DNA of 64,000 nucleotides. It comes from Paralichthys olivaceus (lineage: Eukaryota > Chordata > Actinopteri > Pleuronectiformes > Paralichthyidae). The notes beneath the pieces are model-generated. The model was not told the origin of the DNA. It ran no database searches and saw only the letters and a program-made list of their open reading frames with translations. Shown piece after piece: positions 49,531 through 60,810 of this stretch; the stretch's first letter is position 1, and each line of letters opens with the position of its first letter. Both the position numbers and the translations under genes were made by a program. The stretch lies in the NCBI RefSeq assembly GCF_024713975.1, contig NC_091094.1, forward strand, positions 10,091,001 through 10,155,000. Reading direction: 5' to 3'.

Positions 49531-49574
<44 letters not shown>

Positions 49575-52500
49575 GTTGAAATTAAGAAATGTCCAGACAC
49601 GCACACAGAGAGCACTTCAGGAGCCCACCAGGGGCAGAGCATATATTAAACCCCTCATCTCAGGGAATACAGTGTTACACAGCTGTGATTTAATCATAAT
49701 AAAGTCTAACCTTACCACAGATAAGGTTACTACATCACTGTAAATAGAAAGGACTCCTGTCACTGTGCAGCGTGATGAAGTCCCACGTGAGTGAACGAAC
49801 ACAAATGGTGGTGAACACTGAGCTGCGACTTACTAATGTGTGGTGAGTAATGTTCTGGGTGGGCCATGAAGGAGAAGCAGGCCTTGACCTCCACACTGAA
49901 AGAGTCACGTGGTGGAGAGTGAAAAATAAAGCGTTAGAGGTTTTAACAACAATAACAGCAAAAATAATTGTTTTTAAAGGTTATATAATATAATATATAG
50001 TAATATATGTGATTTTAAACATTAATATAACAGCCAACTAATATTTTCTTTATAAAGATATCAATGAATACTGGCGACCTTAGTGAGCAGTCCCTTTGCT
50101 TGTCGTAATCTGAGCTTCTCTGCTCTTTGTTTTGGTTGCCAGTCCGGGCACATGTTCATGTTAGTGCATGTACATGTGCATGTTAGTGGGGGAGGTGTGG
50201 TCGACCATTTGTCCAAAATGCTAGTGCCAGTGTGACACCTAGCAGCAGTGAATATCCTTTATATAACCTTTAAAATCTGGTTTGGTTAAGTTAAGTCAAG
50301 TTATATGACATTATCAGTTCTTACCAGAATCCTTGTCTGCCCTTGCAGTTGTGCTGCTCCAGATCAATGTGTTGTGGATTAATAGATATAATTCTGATTA
50401 CATGAATGACTGGACGAGACCTTAGGGACACATGCAAACACATAAAAATGAATTGGAAGCATGAATAACAACCCACTGATGCTAAAACAGATTGCAATGA
50501 TAATTACTGTGTTTCTTACATTCAACAACGTTTAGATTCTGATCACGATTTTTCCAATAATTAAAATATGTTTCACGTTGAATGTGCTATTTGAAATTAT
50601 TGACAATCTCATTTAGATGTAATTCGTTCCTCACCTGAAGAGAACCACTGAATCATTAAGAGAACCCACTGCAATATCTGGATATTGATTATTGTCAATG
50701 TCCAGACCACCTGAGATGGAGTATCCAAAACGTCTCACGTCAAAGTCCCGACCATCCAGCACCTGACGGGATAAGAAACATGCATCAATATTCACTCAAT
50801 TAGTTTCATAATCACTTTATTTCCTTCATGCAATTCTTTCATTTTCATCATTTTCAACCATTTACTCACTCGTCTTATGAAACTCACCTGAGCAGGTTTC
50901 GTCTCAATTCCAGAATGTGATCCTCTGTAGATGAAAACTTTGCCGTCACCATCATATGGCGCTCCGACAGCAATATCTGTTCACATACAAGATCTATTAA
51001 ATTTTTTACATTTACAAGTACATCCTCCCACTTACATTTCATTTTTTTAAAACATAAATCACAGACAGAATGACGAGGACAAGTGAATAAAACACAGTGA
51101 ATGTAATTGAATCATGAATTCCTACAAAATCAGCAAAAAATAATATAATCTTGCAGTTTTGTTTGTAACCAGTCAAAACACAGCATATTGATATTCATAT
51201 AATATTAATTTTACCCATATATCGTTGGAGAATGGTAACTGTTTCAAATTAAATATCAAATGTCTTAGATTAAAACACAAATATCAACACTTGCATTAAT
51301 GAGTCCTGACTTCTCTGAATGTCAAACACCTTGAGGTCATTAACCACTCTCTGGTTTTGTTGGATACAATTGTTCTCACCTCCATATCCATCCTGGTCCA
51401 GATCTCCAATGTTGCTGACTGTGATCCCAAACATGGAGTCATACGTCCCATTGAGACGGATCGGTCGCGCGTGATCGTCCCAGTGACCGAAGGGGTTCAA
51501 GTACACGTAAACGGCTCCACCAATCTCGGCCTTACGGTCAAAAAAGTTAGGAGCTCCGACAATTAGATCTGTCCAGCTGAAGACAGGAACAGGAACAGTT
51601 AGAGATGCCTCAACATTTTTAATAGAAAACATAAAATACTCTGCATTGAATAATCATTTGTGCACAATATTATTTCTAACGGATTTCATAAGAGTGTGTA
51701 GCCAAAAATATCAATGTCAACATTTCTTAAGGTCACTTTGGCCCACATATTTTCCTGCGAGTCCAGGCAATGACCCAGCAACCTGTCCGTACCCACCCCA
51801 CTCCTCTAAGATCTGGGCTTCAAAATCTCCTCACCCGTCTTTGTTCAGATCCGTCGTAGCTACCGAGTACCCAAATGAGGATGCCAGCTCCTCCCCCCAG
51901 AAAATGTGCTGTGGCACCAGTCGGTACACGTTATCCTTTCTCAACAGCACCACCGCCCCTGTGTGGTTGGCCCGGGGTGCACCCGCCACAAACGTCAGCT
52001 CTCCGAGGCTCGTTATCCCAAAGGCTGAGTCCACAGAAAACCCTTTAAAAAGAAGAAGGAGAAGGAAGGCAGAGTGGAGGAGGAAGGGTCATGGGTTAGT
52101 ATTGAGCATGGGTCTCAGAGGCTAATCTTCTCTCAGTGTAGTGTGTACTGCTCATCTTCTTACTAATGAAATGTGTGCCTTAAGTGACTATTGATTTTAT
52201 GCCAAACTCATGAGGGGTATAAATGTCCTGTGTGCTGCGTTTGTCGGAGGAGAGCAAACGGTTGTGCATCCACCAGCCAGAGCAGAAGGGCAGAGGGAGA
52301 TGTATGATGTCTCCTGAGATCCATGATCTTGTTGTTCTGAATCAGCTGCCTCTGGTGAAGGCAGTGTGTAAACACAGTGAGTGGATATTAATCAGATTTA
52401 TGGCCTAAAGCACCTCCTCCTTTGTGTGAGTGTGCATTGTGAAAGTGTGCATCTATGTGTGTGTGTGTGTGTGAAGGAATGTGAGGATGTGTTTGCATGT

Positions 52501-55500
52501 AAATCAGGTAAAGCAAAGGAGTGAACAAGTGGAAGGGGGGAAGGGTGTGTGTGTGTGTCTGTGTGCGTGTCTGCTTCGTTGTGTTGACATTTTCTGATCA
52601 AGCTGTGAAAAATGGCACATCATATCAAACATTTCACTTTAACAAAAGCAGCAGCATGCATTTGCTTCAATGGTTCGTAAAAGAAAACGTGCAGAGGGTG
52701 TCAAAAGGGAGGATAATCTATTGGGACATTTGTTAGTCCTGAGTAAACATGCAGAGGGAGACAAAACAGAGACAAACAGTGGGCAGCTCCAGGGTGGCAG
52801 GTGTGGAATGCAACAGTCTGCATCTCAATTCCTATAAAAAAACCAACGGACAGAGAGAAAGAGCTACTTTTTCCACGCAGGGCGGCTTTTAACACACAGG
52901 CTTACGACAAAGTCGACACTGTAAAACTAAATGGCCGATGAAAGCTTTAGTGCCGCAGAAGGATTTTTAAAGGGGGTGGGGGCCCTGCATCAGTAAAGGT
53001 GGGACCGACGATAGTGATTTCAATCAACTGTGTGGGTTCACTTCATTTCACTGGCCTATAATTATAATTATATTATTCTCAGAGAATAATAAATAGATAT
53101 TGAGGTAAAATACATATTTAGGGGACTGATTTTCATGAGTGTGTAGAATTTGGTGCAGATCCTAGTGAATTGAAATGTGGTTTCATTGGGGGACTGTTGG
53201 GCCTTGCCAGAGATGTGCACGATTTGAGTTCTATTCTGGTTATTGCTTATTATACTTTAATAATATACTCCTTTCATACTTTCTACTTCTTTGTTTTCTT
53301 CTGTCTATTTTTGTCTATAAACAGACAAAGACAAACACTAAGTAACGAAGAATTTTGTTTTTCTTTTGGAAAATGAAACCTGGAAACAGATGTGATAAAT
53401 GTAACGACTTCACACATGGCAAAAACCTGCTTTTTAAGAACACTCCAGTTAAACTAACACCCTATTAAAGATATTTTTGGTTTAGGATTGTTTAAGCCTT
53501 TGCGGAGGTAAAAAGGGATGTATGCCTTATATAATCAGCACTGCTCCTTGGATAAATAGATCAGTAAACATATCCTTTTATAGATATTCTGTTTGTATAT
53601 AAACATTGTAAAAGACGAACAACTGGAATCCTGTGCCATGTGAGATTTAACAACAGGCTAGGAACAGATTTCAGGAATATATACAACACTGTCTGTCATT
53701 TTAGTAAACATGCAGGTGTGGCATATCATCTGGTTAGGATCAATGGAAGCATGTGAGTTATAAATGAAGGCTAGAAGGTCATGTGGGAATTAGTGTTGTC
53801 AAGGAGACGGCTCAATACGGTGAGTGGGAGGGTAAACAGGCATGGAGTGAATAAAGAGATTTATTGCAGATCCACACACTTGGTGAAAAGAGGTGATAGG
53901 AACCACATGATAACTGTAAGTAAATAAGGAATGGTCTGACCGATGAGTCATTGCACATCAACAGCTTATCAACAAAAAATGAAAAGAATACTTTGTTTGA
54001 TAAAACAAATGGTAGTCCACCACTTTGGTCCAGACTGAGGCCTCGTCCACTCCACTGCAGATATTTGTTTTGATACAAAATACAATACACTCAAACAAGC
54101 ATGCCAGGCCAATAGGTGGCGATACAGTCCACATCAACAATCTGTCAAATACAACAGAAAAACATGGTGAGCATGCTCAGTGAGCTTTTTCTCATTTGGA
54201 GGGAGTAACTTCAAAAACAATAGTAGCTGTGCTAATGTGGTAATGCTAACTGTAGCTGCAAACTACTGTAATTAGACCTAGCAGTGCTAACCAAACGTAG
54301 AGAAACCAGCATACAGCCGACTGTGACGTCATTTTCGTAAATACTCAACAACTGCAGGATTGATTGTTGTGATATTTGATACCAACATTCATGGGCCCCA
54401 GAGGATACCACTGAGTTTTGTGATCCCTGTCTCTCCTCCAGCACTGATGTTACATCAATGTTCTCACTTATCCAGCGATAATATCTTGTTCCTTGTTTTC
54501 ATGACAATGCATCGAAATAACTTTGGTGATCCTTGATTTTTCTTATCTCGCAACATCATCAGGTCAGTATATATAGAATAGAATATAAAAATATGTCTAG
54601 TACTGTAGTCACAACAAAACTAGCCTCTGCTGTGTGTTAGCTTTTGTGTTAAATACTATCAGAAAGTGTTAGGATTCTAAAATTCTAAAGAGAACATGGT
54701 AAACATTATGCTCAATGAACAACAGTATGTAATCATTGCAAGCATGTTAGCACACTAATATTAGCATATAGCTCAGAACACCCATAGCTTTGTTTGTTAG
54801 TTGAACCTTTTTTTTCGTAAAACGACGACAACCGATAAGAAAACCACCGCCACCTGGAACGCTTCGAACCGACACACATGCAGACTGACTCGACACGCTA
54901 CAGATGACAGACATCTACAGACAGAACAGACAAACACCTTCTGCTATGAACTGAGACAACCATCTTAAATAATTCAGTCACTTCTTAAAGACAAAATCAA
55001 AAAAAAGTCTAAAAACAATAAATAAAATTAACCAGGGTTTTTAGTATTTATACAAGGATTTTCGGTTTTGGATGATTGTCTCTTTATAACAGTGAAGGTG
55101 ATACTGTCCCATGTTTTACACACTAAACTTTTATAAACATAGACACGAGGTAGAAAGGATTAAGACGAAGACGAGAGAAGAGGGTGGGACTACTTCCACA
55201 ACAAGCCCAGTCCGGTCCAAACAACACGTCACGCCTACAAACCTAAGTAGCTATTATGAGCTACGTCCTCAAATGGCGTGGGCCGGCTGGAGGGCTCCAG
55301 AGTTTTGTACAGCAGTGCATCTTCAACAGGGCTAGCCATGAACAAGAGCCCTACGGCCCGAGACAGGGATAGAAAGACAGAGAGAGGTACAGAGTGCGGG
55401 AAGGGAGTGATGGGGTGGTGAGAACAAAAAAGAGTGAAAAGAGAGAAAAAAGGGGGAGAAGGGAGGTGCAGGTGAGACAGGCTGTGATTGATTGGTGCTT

Positions 55501-56930
55501 TGTCTTTGCGGTGCCGCAGCGGGTTTTTCTTTCCCCTTCGAAACCACTGGGTACCCAGTAGAGAGATGACACTCATGGCTCAGACTGTAGCCTGACACTG
55601 GACACAACCCACCTTAAGTTTTGACATGTTTTCCCATGCTTCATTGCTAGAAGAGGGCGGTGGATGGCATGAGGGTGACATCATCGTTTTGTTTTTTGAA
55701 TTCATGTCAGGCCACAATAAGTTTGGACTTATTTGACGTGTCCGCCCACATTCATATGAGAAAATCATACACAGGGCTTCATGAGTCATAGCAGAAATAC
55801 TCAGAATGGAATTACAGGGACGCTAAATCAAGTTTTCTCTCCACTAGTCAGAAGCAATGTGGCAGTTGCTACTGTTGCTGTAGCCACTGCGGTTATGTCC
55901 GTTGTGTTTGGGGTATAGTCTGAGCCCTGGTGTCGCCCCTCCTCCGGCCCTCGCTTTCTCTCCTGTGCGCTAGCAGCAGTGAGCAGGGAGGGCAAATCCT
56001 ACCCAGGTAACTGTGGTAAGGCACAGGGATGAGCTGAGCATTAAGTTGTTTCTGATCTGCCACCTCGTAGGGTCCATCGTCATAGAAACCGAGGTCAAGC
56101 ATAGTCTGGTTTAGGAGCTGGACGCGCATCTCGCCTGGAATGGAAATAGGTGAGGACACAAGAAAGCAACAACAGAACTTTGGCAGAGGACGAAGAGCTT
56201 CAGACACTCACGCTCTTTGCCTCAAATATACATGCACGTGTGCATTATTACACAGTTTTCATATTGTATGTATATACAGAAGAAGAAAATATACAGTAAA
56301 ACATAGCATTAATCTTCTGTCGCAGACTATGACAATATAATTTAATCCAGTTATTTATGACTGATCTAAGTACTTTCTTTGATTAACTGGATGCTGCTGC
56401 TCTGCATAGGTCCAGTGTTCAATCACTAGATTGGCTACTGAATCCATTTTCCCCCCAGTCCTGTCAGTAGTATGGCTTTAATTAGATTGTTTACATGGGC
56501 TGACTCTTACAGAACTAAAACCATAAAAAGGTACAGTACTCAAGGTTTAGCTTCACGCTTAAAGGAATATTTTGTGTAATATTCTTACTCACTTTCTTAC
56601 CAGGAGCAGAACATTTCTGGTGTTTCTGCTGATTAACTGAAATAGTGAAATGTCCCTTTTTTTATATGGGTTAAACAATGATACAAAAGGTTAATTAGCA
56701 ATCTTCAGAGGTGCAGCTAGATCAATCTGTCTGAATTTGGACAGAACCAGGCAAATCCTCTACCCCACTTTTCAGTCTTATGCTATGCTAAGATAATCAG
56801 CTGCTGGATGTAGCTTCATATTAACCATATATACATGTCATTGATATCAATATAACTCTTTTTAATCTTAACAAGAAACCAAATAAGTATAATTGTCTCA
56901 TTATTTAGTCATAAATCAGAGAAAACTCCG

Positions 56931-56974
<44 letters not shown>

Positions 56975-58387
56975 ATTCAATCAGCTGAATGTGGCCAATT
57001 TCGGACAAAACGTAAAACAAATGTATAATGACCAATGGACCAAAACATTGAGACGAAGAAATACAAGCTGGTAATATGTTTTTGCTGCCACATAAAGGCA
57101 TTAAAAGCAAAAACATTTTTCTAACGGAATGTAATGCTTCGCAATGCTTTGTTTCTATGATCCACCCTTCTGCAAGCCAACGAGACACCTTACCTTTCCA
57201 GTTGTATGTTCCTGGAGCACCAAAGAGAATGAAGTTGTTGTCTGGGGTGAAGCTGACGGATAGGCCCTGCTGACAGAAACCAAACTGCTCGTGTCCCTGG
57301 GGTCGACCCTCGCAGAACTTCCACTCGCCTCCGTCCAGGTCATCTCGCTCCGTCAGGTCTTCACTCAGGACGTAGCAGCGCCCAATGGGGTCACGAGTCT
57401 CCGAAGGTTGACGCACACGTTGCCTGAGCTCGTACAGGTGAGCGCAGGTCTGATAAGAGACAGGCAACAGCACAATATATTTATTTTCACAATTCTAAGA
57501 GAGCATTGACAAAATAAGTTATAAAGGTTAATTTAATGGAAACTAAGAGAATGTTTGTCCATGACTGACTGGATCAGCAGCAAAACAACAAAGTACATTA
57601 TCACTCTCTGTGATTTCCTGACTAATGAATTTACATGATGTGATCTTTACTCACCACCACCTTCCCTCCAATCCCCTGACTTTTCACAGTCACTCCCAGC
57701 CACTGGTTGTCTTTGCTCTCTCTGTCCAGACTCACTGAGGGAAAACACAGAAGGAAATAGCAAACATGGTCCATATTGTAAACTAATTAGAATCTGAGCC
57801 GACACAAGCAAATAGCATGTTGTTATGTAATGAGTTAGACAAGTTCAAGGTAAACGTTCTTTCATGTGATGCACATGCAAAATGCCTTGGTGAAGATTTA
57901 GAGATAATATATTTTAACACAAATATTAGTTAGAAACCCTTTAATTCAAATGTATAACAACATGCACAGCATGCCACACAGTGAACCTGAAGGCTTACTT
58001 CTAGATTTAACAAAAGGAAGGAAGGTGCATTTAATTCAGGGATTGTCTCAGTGGGAAAATAAAAAGACAAAGGGTAAGTGCTTAAAATCTCGCCTGACTA
58101 CAAACTACAATTTTCTCAAATAACTTTTGGACCCACAGTACAAAACCCAAAGATCGGCTTTGGTGTTTTTACTCAGAAAATAATTTTAACACATAATCAA
58201 TAATTGAAATAGTGTCTGAATATGTATTGTGAATTCATTTACATTTCAGTTTTACTCACCTTCTCCATCAATATCCACCCTCTCGCAGTCATACTCCTCT
58301 GGTGTGATCGGACACCTGAACAAGGCTCCTGGTCGACTGCCCCGCAATGGACCTAGCCCCGCTGCCTGTGGCGCCCCCACCAGGATC
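41903..58387 (-). CDS. itga7: Integrin alpha-7 (itga7), spliced, 5' partial: first exon outside the window
   Basis: Laminin-binding integrin alpha chain, a type I membrane protein that pairs with integrin beta-1. Coding exons in transcript order: 58387-58260, 57734-57655, 57449-57194, 56134-56003 (X1 type), 55350-55243 (X2 type), 52042-51835, 51576-51380, 50976-50888, 50762-50635, 50420-50325, 49895-49834, 49501-49332, 49091-48945, 48210-48095, 47703-47517, 47390-47316, 46868-46789, 46656-46579, 46281-46179, 46063-45848, 45338-45222, 44852-44739, 44268-44170, 43895-43770, then tail A 43441-43331 or tail B 42058-41903. Every junction has GT/AG and a matching phase. With X1 and tail B the window holds about 1,052 residues. 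There is no inserted I domain. Paralogue choice: the segments [38 protein letters not shown] and [14 protein letters not shown] fit ITGA7 better than ITGA6 or ITGA3 as I recall them. The signal-peptide exon was not found up to 64000, so intron 1 should exceed 5.6 kb. Confidence 0.96.
42811..42990 (+). repeat. Fragment of dispersed fish repeat family R1
   Basis: Contains TTTGTCAGCAGGATTAC, AAGATTTCCATGAAGTTTTG, AGGTGGGACATA and TTTTGGTGCAGATCTGGATC, parallel to the fragment at 25898-26120. It sits in the intron between itga7 tail exons A and B. Confidence 0.6.
43331..43441 (-). CDS. itga7: itga7 alternative cytoplasmic tail A exon
   Basis: The acceptor CTGTTGCCCCAG is followed by [20 protein letters not shown] and then [16 protein letters not shown] and a stop (36 residues). 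This matches the A-type tails of alpha-3, alpha-6 and alpha-7, which share the HxAxxxVQPSExE pattern. Including this exon terminates translation. Skipping it joins the transmembrane exon in phase 0 to tail B at 42058. The membrane-proximal motif here is the classical GFFKR. Confidence 0.95.
   Translation of the reverse strand, partial: CGFFKRSERRRHYETEYFHAHLGVQPSEAEKQASEL
43725..43767. repeat. GT/CA microsatellite at the itga7 transmembrane-exon donor
   Basis: In the transcript a CA-rich tract begins two bases after the 5' splice-site GT of exon 43895-43770, the donor that chooses between tails A and B. Confidence 0.95.
43770..44852 (-). CDS. itga7: itga7 membrane-proximal and transmembrane exons
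   Basis: Exons 44852-44739 ([20 protein letters not shown]..., ending NSSFIE), 44268-44170 ([20 protein letters not shown]...) and 43895-43770 ([20 protein letters not shown]..., ending LLVCLLWK). The last holds one hydrophobic membrane span of about 23 residues beginning at [12 protein letters not shown] and stops just before the GFFKR-type membrane-proximal motif, which is supplied by the alternative tail exons. A long CA repeat starts right after its 5' splice site. Confidence 0.95.
45222..46063 (-). CDS. itga7: itga7 calf-2 exons with furin-type cleavage site
   Basis: Exon 46063-45848 reads [20 protein letters not shown] onward and ends SVNPK. Exon 45338-45222 starts [19 protein letters not shown] and ends [12 protein letters not shown] at its start is a furin consensus (R-X-R-R) in the same place as the basic cluster where mammalian alpha-7 is cut into heavy and light chains, so cleavage is expected after RARR. 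The acceptor chosen, ACATCAACCAG, is the one that keeps phase 0 from the previous exon. A nearer CACCCAG would shift the frame and reach a stop after five codons. Confidence 0.88.
45500..45570 (+). repeat. Dispersed repeat family R3, copy 1
   Basis: Contains TGCGACACCTAGTGGCAGTG followed by AATATC and CCTTTAAAAC. A related copy lies at 50210-50280, which shares GACACCTAG, GCAGTGAATATC and CCTTTAAAA in the same order. Confidence 0.6.
46179..49895 (-). CDS. itga7: itga7 exons for thigh and calf domains
   Basis: Exons 49895-49834 ([20 protein letters not shown]), 49501-49332 ([20 protein letters not shown]...), 49091-48945 ([20 protein letters not shown]...), 48210-48095 ([20 protein letters not shown]), 47703-47517 ([20 protein letters not shown]...), 47390-47316 ([20 protein letters not shown]), 46868-46789 ([20 protein letters not shown]), 46656-46579 ([20 protein letters not shown]) and 46281-46179 ([20 protein letters not shown]). 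They build the immunoglobulin-like thigh and calf modules. N-glycosylation sequons are visible (NGS, NIT). Order and spacing of conserved cysteines follow ITGA7. A CT repeat precedes the exon at 49501 and a TG repeat precedes the exon at 46868. Confidence 0.94.
46382..46426. repeat. Perfect inverted repeat with 21-bp arms and 3-base spacer
   Basis: Positions 46382-46402 and 46406-46426 are exact reverse complements, separated by AAA. The site lies in the itga7 intron between exons 46656-46579 and 46281-46179. Confidence 0.97.
46881..46896. repeat. TG tract at an itga7 acceptor
   Basis: Eight TG units in the transcript, ending 12 bases before the 3' splice site of exon 46868-46789. Confidence 0.9.
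49534..49571. repeat. AG/CT microsatellite upstream of an itga7 acceptor
   Basis: In the transcript it is a run of about 19 CT units located 33-70 bases before the 3' splice site of exon 49501-49332. Confidence 0.95.
50210..50280 (+). repeat. Dispersed repeat family R3, copy 2
   Basis: Contains AGTGTGACACCTAGCAGCAG followed by TGAATATCC and CCTTTAAAATC, same orientation and order as the copy at 45500-45570. It is intronic in itga7. Confidence 0.6.
50325..52042 (-). CDS. itga7: itga7 exons for the cation-binding propeller blades
   Basis: Exons 52042-51835, 51576-51380, 50976-50888, 50762-50635 and 50420-50325. They contain [20 protein letters not shown] and three Ca-binding-type loops before VGAP/VGS strands: [18 protein letters not shown] and DIDNNQYPD. 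The block ends with [20 protein letters not shown], the start of the thigh domain. The junctions split codons of the second and third loops (DG/W and YG/D), a typical intron position in integrin alpha genes. These repeats bind calcium at the base of the propeller facing the leg. Confidence 0.95.
52043..55242 (-). other. itga7 intron downstream of the X2-type exon (3.2 kb)
   Basis: Noncoding, with a GT-rich patch at 52448-52472, an R1 repeat fragment near 53112-53220 and open frames that are not splice-compatible. It separates the alternative exon pair from the exon at 52042. Confidence 0.7.
53112..53220 (+). repeat. Fragment of dispersed fish repeat family R1, distal part
   Basis: Contains AGGGGACTGATTTTCATGAG, TTTGGTGCAGATCC and TGGTTTCATTGGGGGACTGT, which I recall as the right-hand part of the repeat at 25898 and 42811. 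Only TTTGGTGCAGAT is directly shared within this window. Confidence 0.5.
55243..55350 (-). CDS. itga7: itga7 alternative ectodomain exon, X2 type
   Basis: This 108 bp exon (phase 1 to phase 1) reads [20 protein letters not shown] and then [17 protein letters not shown]. It matches the second member of the alternative pair in ITGA7/ITGA6, recognisable by GLLF at the start, the YKTL core and the NSYLG ending. The acceptor is GGGCCGTAG and the donor is the weaker TTAG followed by GTTTGT. Both alternative exons end in SYLG and splice to the same next exon (52042-51835, beginning [10 protein letters not shown]), so either one, or both in series, keeps the frame. Confidence 0.92.
56003..56134 (-). 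CDS. itga7: itga7 alternative ectodomain exon, X1 type
   Basis: This 132 bp exon (phase 1 to phase 1) reads [20 protein letters not shown] and then [25 protein letters not shown]. It aligns with the propeller-loop exon of ITGA7/ITGA6 containing DDGPYE and PVPANSYLG. The acceptor is TTCCATTCCAG and the donor is CTGG followed by GTAGGA. Length and phases make it interchangeable with the exon at 55350-55243. In mammals the choice between these exons changes affinity for laminin isoforms and differs between embryonic and adult muscle. The X1 name follows genomic order and the ITGA6 convention, and published naming for alpha-7 may differ. Confidence 0.93.
56565..56850 (-). repeat. Dispersed repeat copy, minus orientation
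   Basis: On the minus strand it reads GAAGCTACATCCAGCAGCTG, TTAGCATAGCATAAGACTG and GATTTGCCTGGTTCTGTCC, the same family as 22800-22990. It is intronic in itga7. Confidence 0.55.
56934..56971. repeat. TA dinucleotide microsatellite
   Basis: About 18 uninterrupted TA units in the itga7 intron between exon 57449-57194 and the X1-type exon. Confidence 0.95.
57194..58387 (-). CDS. itga7: itga7 exons for the N-terminal beta-propeller blades
   Basis: Exons 58387-58260 ([10 protein letters not shown]..., ending in VDIDGE), 57734-57655 ([16 protein letters not shown]) and 57449-57194 ([14 protein letters not shown]... to [11 protein letters not shown]). They encode early FG-GAP repeats of the seven-bladed propeller. 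The first exon found starts in phase 1, so one missing upstream exon must supply the signal peptide and the N-terminal FNLD-type strand. The cysteines around [11 protein letters not shown] and TCAHLYE match the conserved disulphide pattern of this subfamily. The exon at 57194 ends after K plus one G, a phase that either alternative exon downstream can complete. Confidence 0.95.
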
Positions 58388-60510
58388 CTGAAAGAACATC
58401 AGTGACAATTCATTTAATCATTTAATCACATGGTGTCATGCTTGATCTTGCAGAGGTATGTTGCATAGGTCTGCACCACAGATTGTAAATAAAGGAGGAC
58501 GACATGACTTCTACCCAAAAAGTGTAGTTTCATTGGTTGAAACACTGTCAAAGATCTTTGCATATAATTAGATGGTTAATTTGATTCCACGTCAGTTTCT
58601 GGGGGATGAAGGATACTTTTATAACAGCATAGAGAACAAAGCTTTTCTGTTTTTTTAACTATGACTCCAAATATAGAATTATAAAACATGAAAAAGTTAT
58701 ATTTTAGGCTTTATAGAACCCTATACATTTTCATCAGTAATGTAAACTAGCCTTTATGTAACAGGGAGCAAAACTCCTGAAGATTATCGTGTGAGGGCCA
58801 GTTCATAATTGGAGACATCAAATAGCATGTTTATTGATGCTTCTCTTATTGTGACTGTAGTGTTCAAGGAAACTTTTACCCTGAAACAACCACAATGCAC
58901 TGGACAGCAACTGAATTCTGCAAAGTGAGGGCGCCTTGTTACCCTATTCACAGAGGATATTACACTCATGGTTGTATCGCATGGGACTTTGGGCAATTTT
59001 CACCCAAGGATTTCCGGAACTTACTGAAGCAACGGTTTCCCGAAAGTATAAACACCTGCAGCTCAAATTGGAATCCTGCTGAGGCCGCCTACAGCCGAAC
59101 TGTCCTGTTATCTTGACTCAAAATTGATTCAAAGCAGCATTGTGGAGTCTCTGGCTCCCATGTCTTACTATCAAGGGAAGGAAAAGTTTTATGCCCAGTG
59201 AGGTGGTTGCTGATATTCTGGGGCCAGTGTCACTGCCCTCTGCCTTATTAGGAGCGGCTGATTCAGACTAGGATGCTATTTAAAAACTGAACGTTGAGCC
59301 ACATTCCACCCAACACCGTCAGCCGTGGCACAGACTACCGTATGCATGGAAGCGAGACATGGGGAAACTGAGTGACAGCAGGCAGAGCAGAGGATGTAAA
59401 GATGGGAGGACAAAAAGATGGAGAAAGAGTGGATTTAAACAATGAACCAATCCTAAATTTGTTGCAACAACAGCAATTATAATACAGCTTCGATTTAATT
59501 AAAACAATGACCTTGGCAAGGAAAATGCTCAGCTCCATGTCGTGGCCACAACTATCTGCACCGTCGGTATTAAAAGTTCCCTCTTTCGTTTTTACCTTGT
59601 TATGTACACACTTAAATTAGAGCTCTCAGTAGTTGTGAAGTGTTTTTGCCTATAAATACAGGGTAGCAAGCTGATAGCACTGCACAGACCAAGAAGGAAA
59701 ACAGAGATATGGACGTCTGAGTGGTGTCAGAGTGGAAGCCAAGACACTCCTCTTACTCTTGTGCTGGACACTTGAGATGGTTGGGTGTTTGCTAGAACTC
59801 ATTATAATATTGGTTCCACTCTGGTTTTGGTTCAGTAAGTGGATCACTTTAGATACACAGGCAACAGGTGTAGACACAATACTATTTACAACCTCTAGGC
59901 TCCTAATGTTTCACAGGGAAATACCAGCAAGGGGATAATGAGGTTTGTAAATCCTGTGTAAGATGCTGTCATCATCTTTTTATGTTTTCAGTCAGGCTGT
60001 TGAAGAAATTAACAAATCTACTTTACTGAAATGTAAAAGTCCCCAACTGACTTTTCAGCTGCATGGTCAAAATGTTTACGTCAAATGTTGGTTTGAACAT
60101 GAATGAAAACATTATTGGTTTGTTGACAGACATTATCCATCAGTAGAGTTAAGGAAATATCTTTTGTTTTTACCCTTGGAATAAATAACCAAATATAAAA
60201 TAAGAGGTTATAATTTGTCTTAGTTTGTGACTAAATACAAACATATTATAGAGAGTTCAAACAACGTTTGAAACAATGTTCAGACTCCTGTTCCTTCGGC
60301 AGAAAGAGTTGATTCAGTCCAATTGCTGCATCACAGCATGATGTCACCTGGCAAGACGCTAGCATTGGCCAGTCTCATACATTCAGGCTCATTCCCGCAA
60401 CTGCACTTATCCCACTGTCTCACTGGTACATGAGACAACACACCCATCCACCCAGCCTTCTGCTCTGTTTTAATGAAGAGCAAATGTCTGTCTGAATGTG
60501 ACCTTATGCT

Positions 60511-60810
60511 GTGTCCAAAATCACCCTCATTCACTATTCCCTACTTCTCTATATGGTGATAACTATACAGAGCACTACATAGTGATCTCTGCCGGAAAAG
60601 AAAGAAAAGCTTTCCGGTAATGACATAGTCCTGCTGCTCTCGCTCCTCTCGTCTCTCCGCCACGAGTGCAGTGCATGATGGTATATATTGCTCGGTTAGT
60701 GTCCATCAGAAACAATGAGTGCACTATAAAGGGTATTAAAACTAAACATTCGGACACTACTACAAAATGGCGAACTCACTATGTACTGTACTATAGAGTG
60801 ATTAGTGATT
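60511..60810. repeat. Degenerate dispersed repeat with inverted-repeat-like ends
   Basis: The left end GTGTCCAAAATCACCCTCAT and TTCACTATTCCCTACTTC resembles the terminal sequence of a common fish palindromic repeat. The right end (ATAGAGTGATTAGTGATTT) is a diverged inverted match. Internal TTCGGACACTACTACAAAAT supports the same family. Confidence 0.45.
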
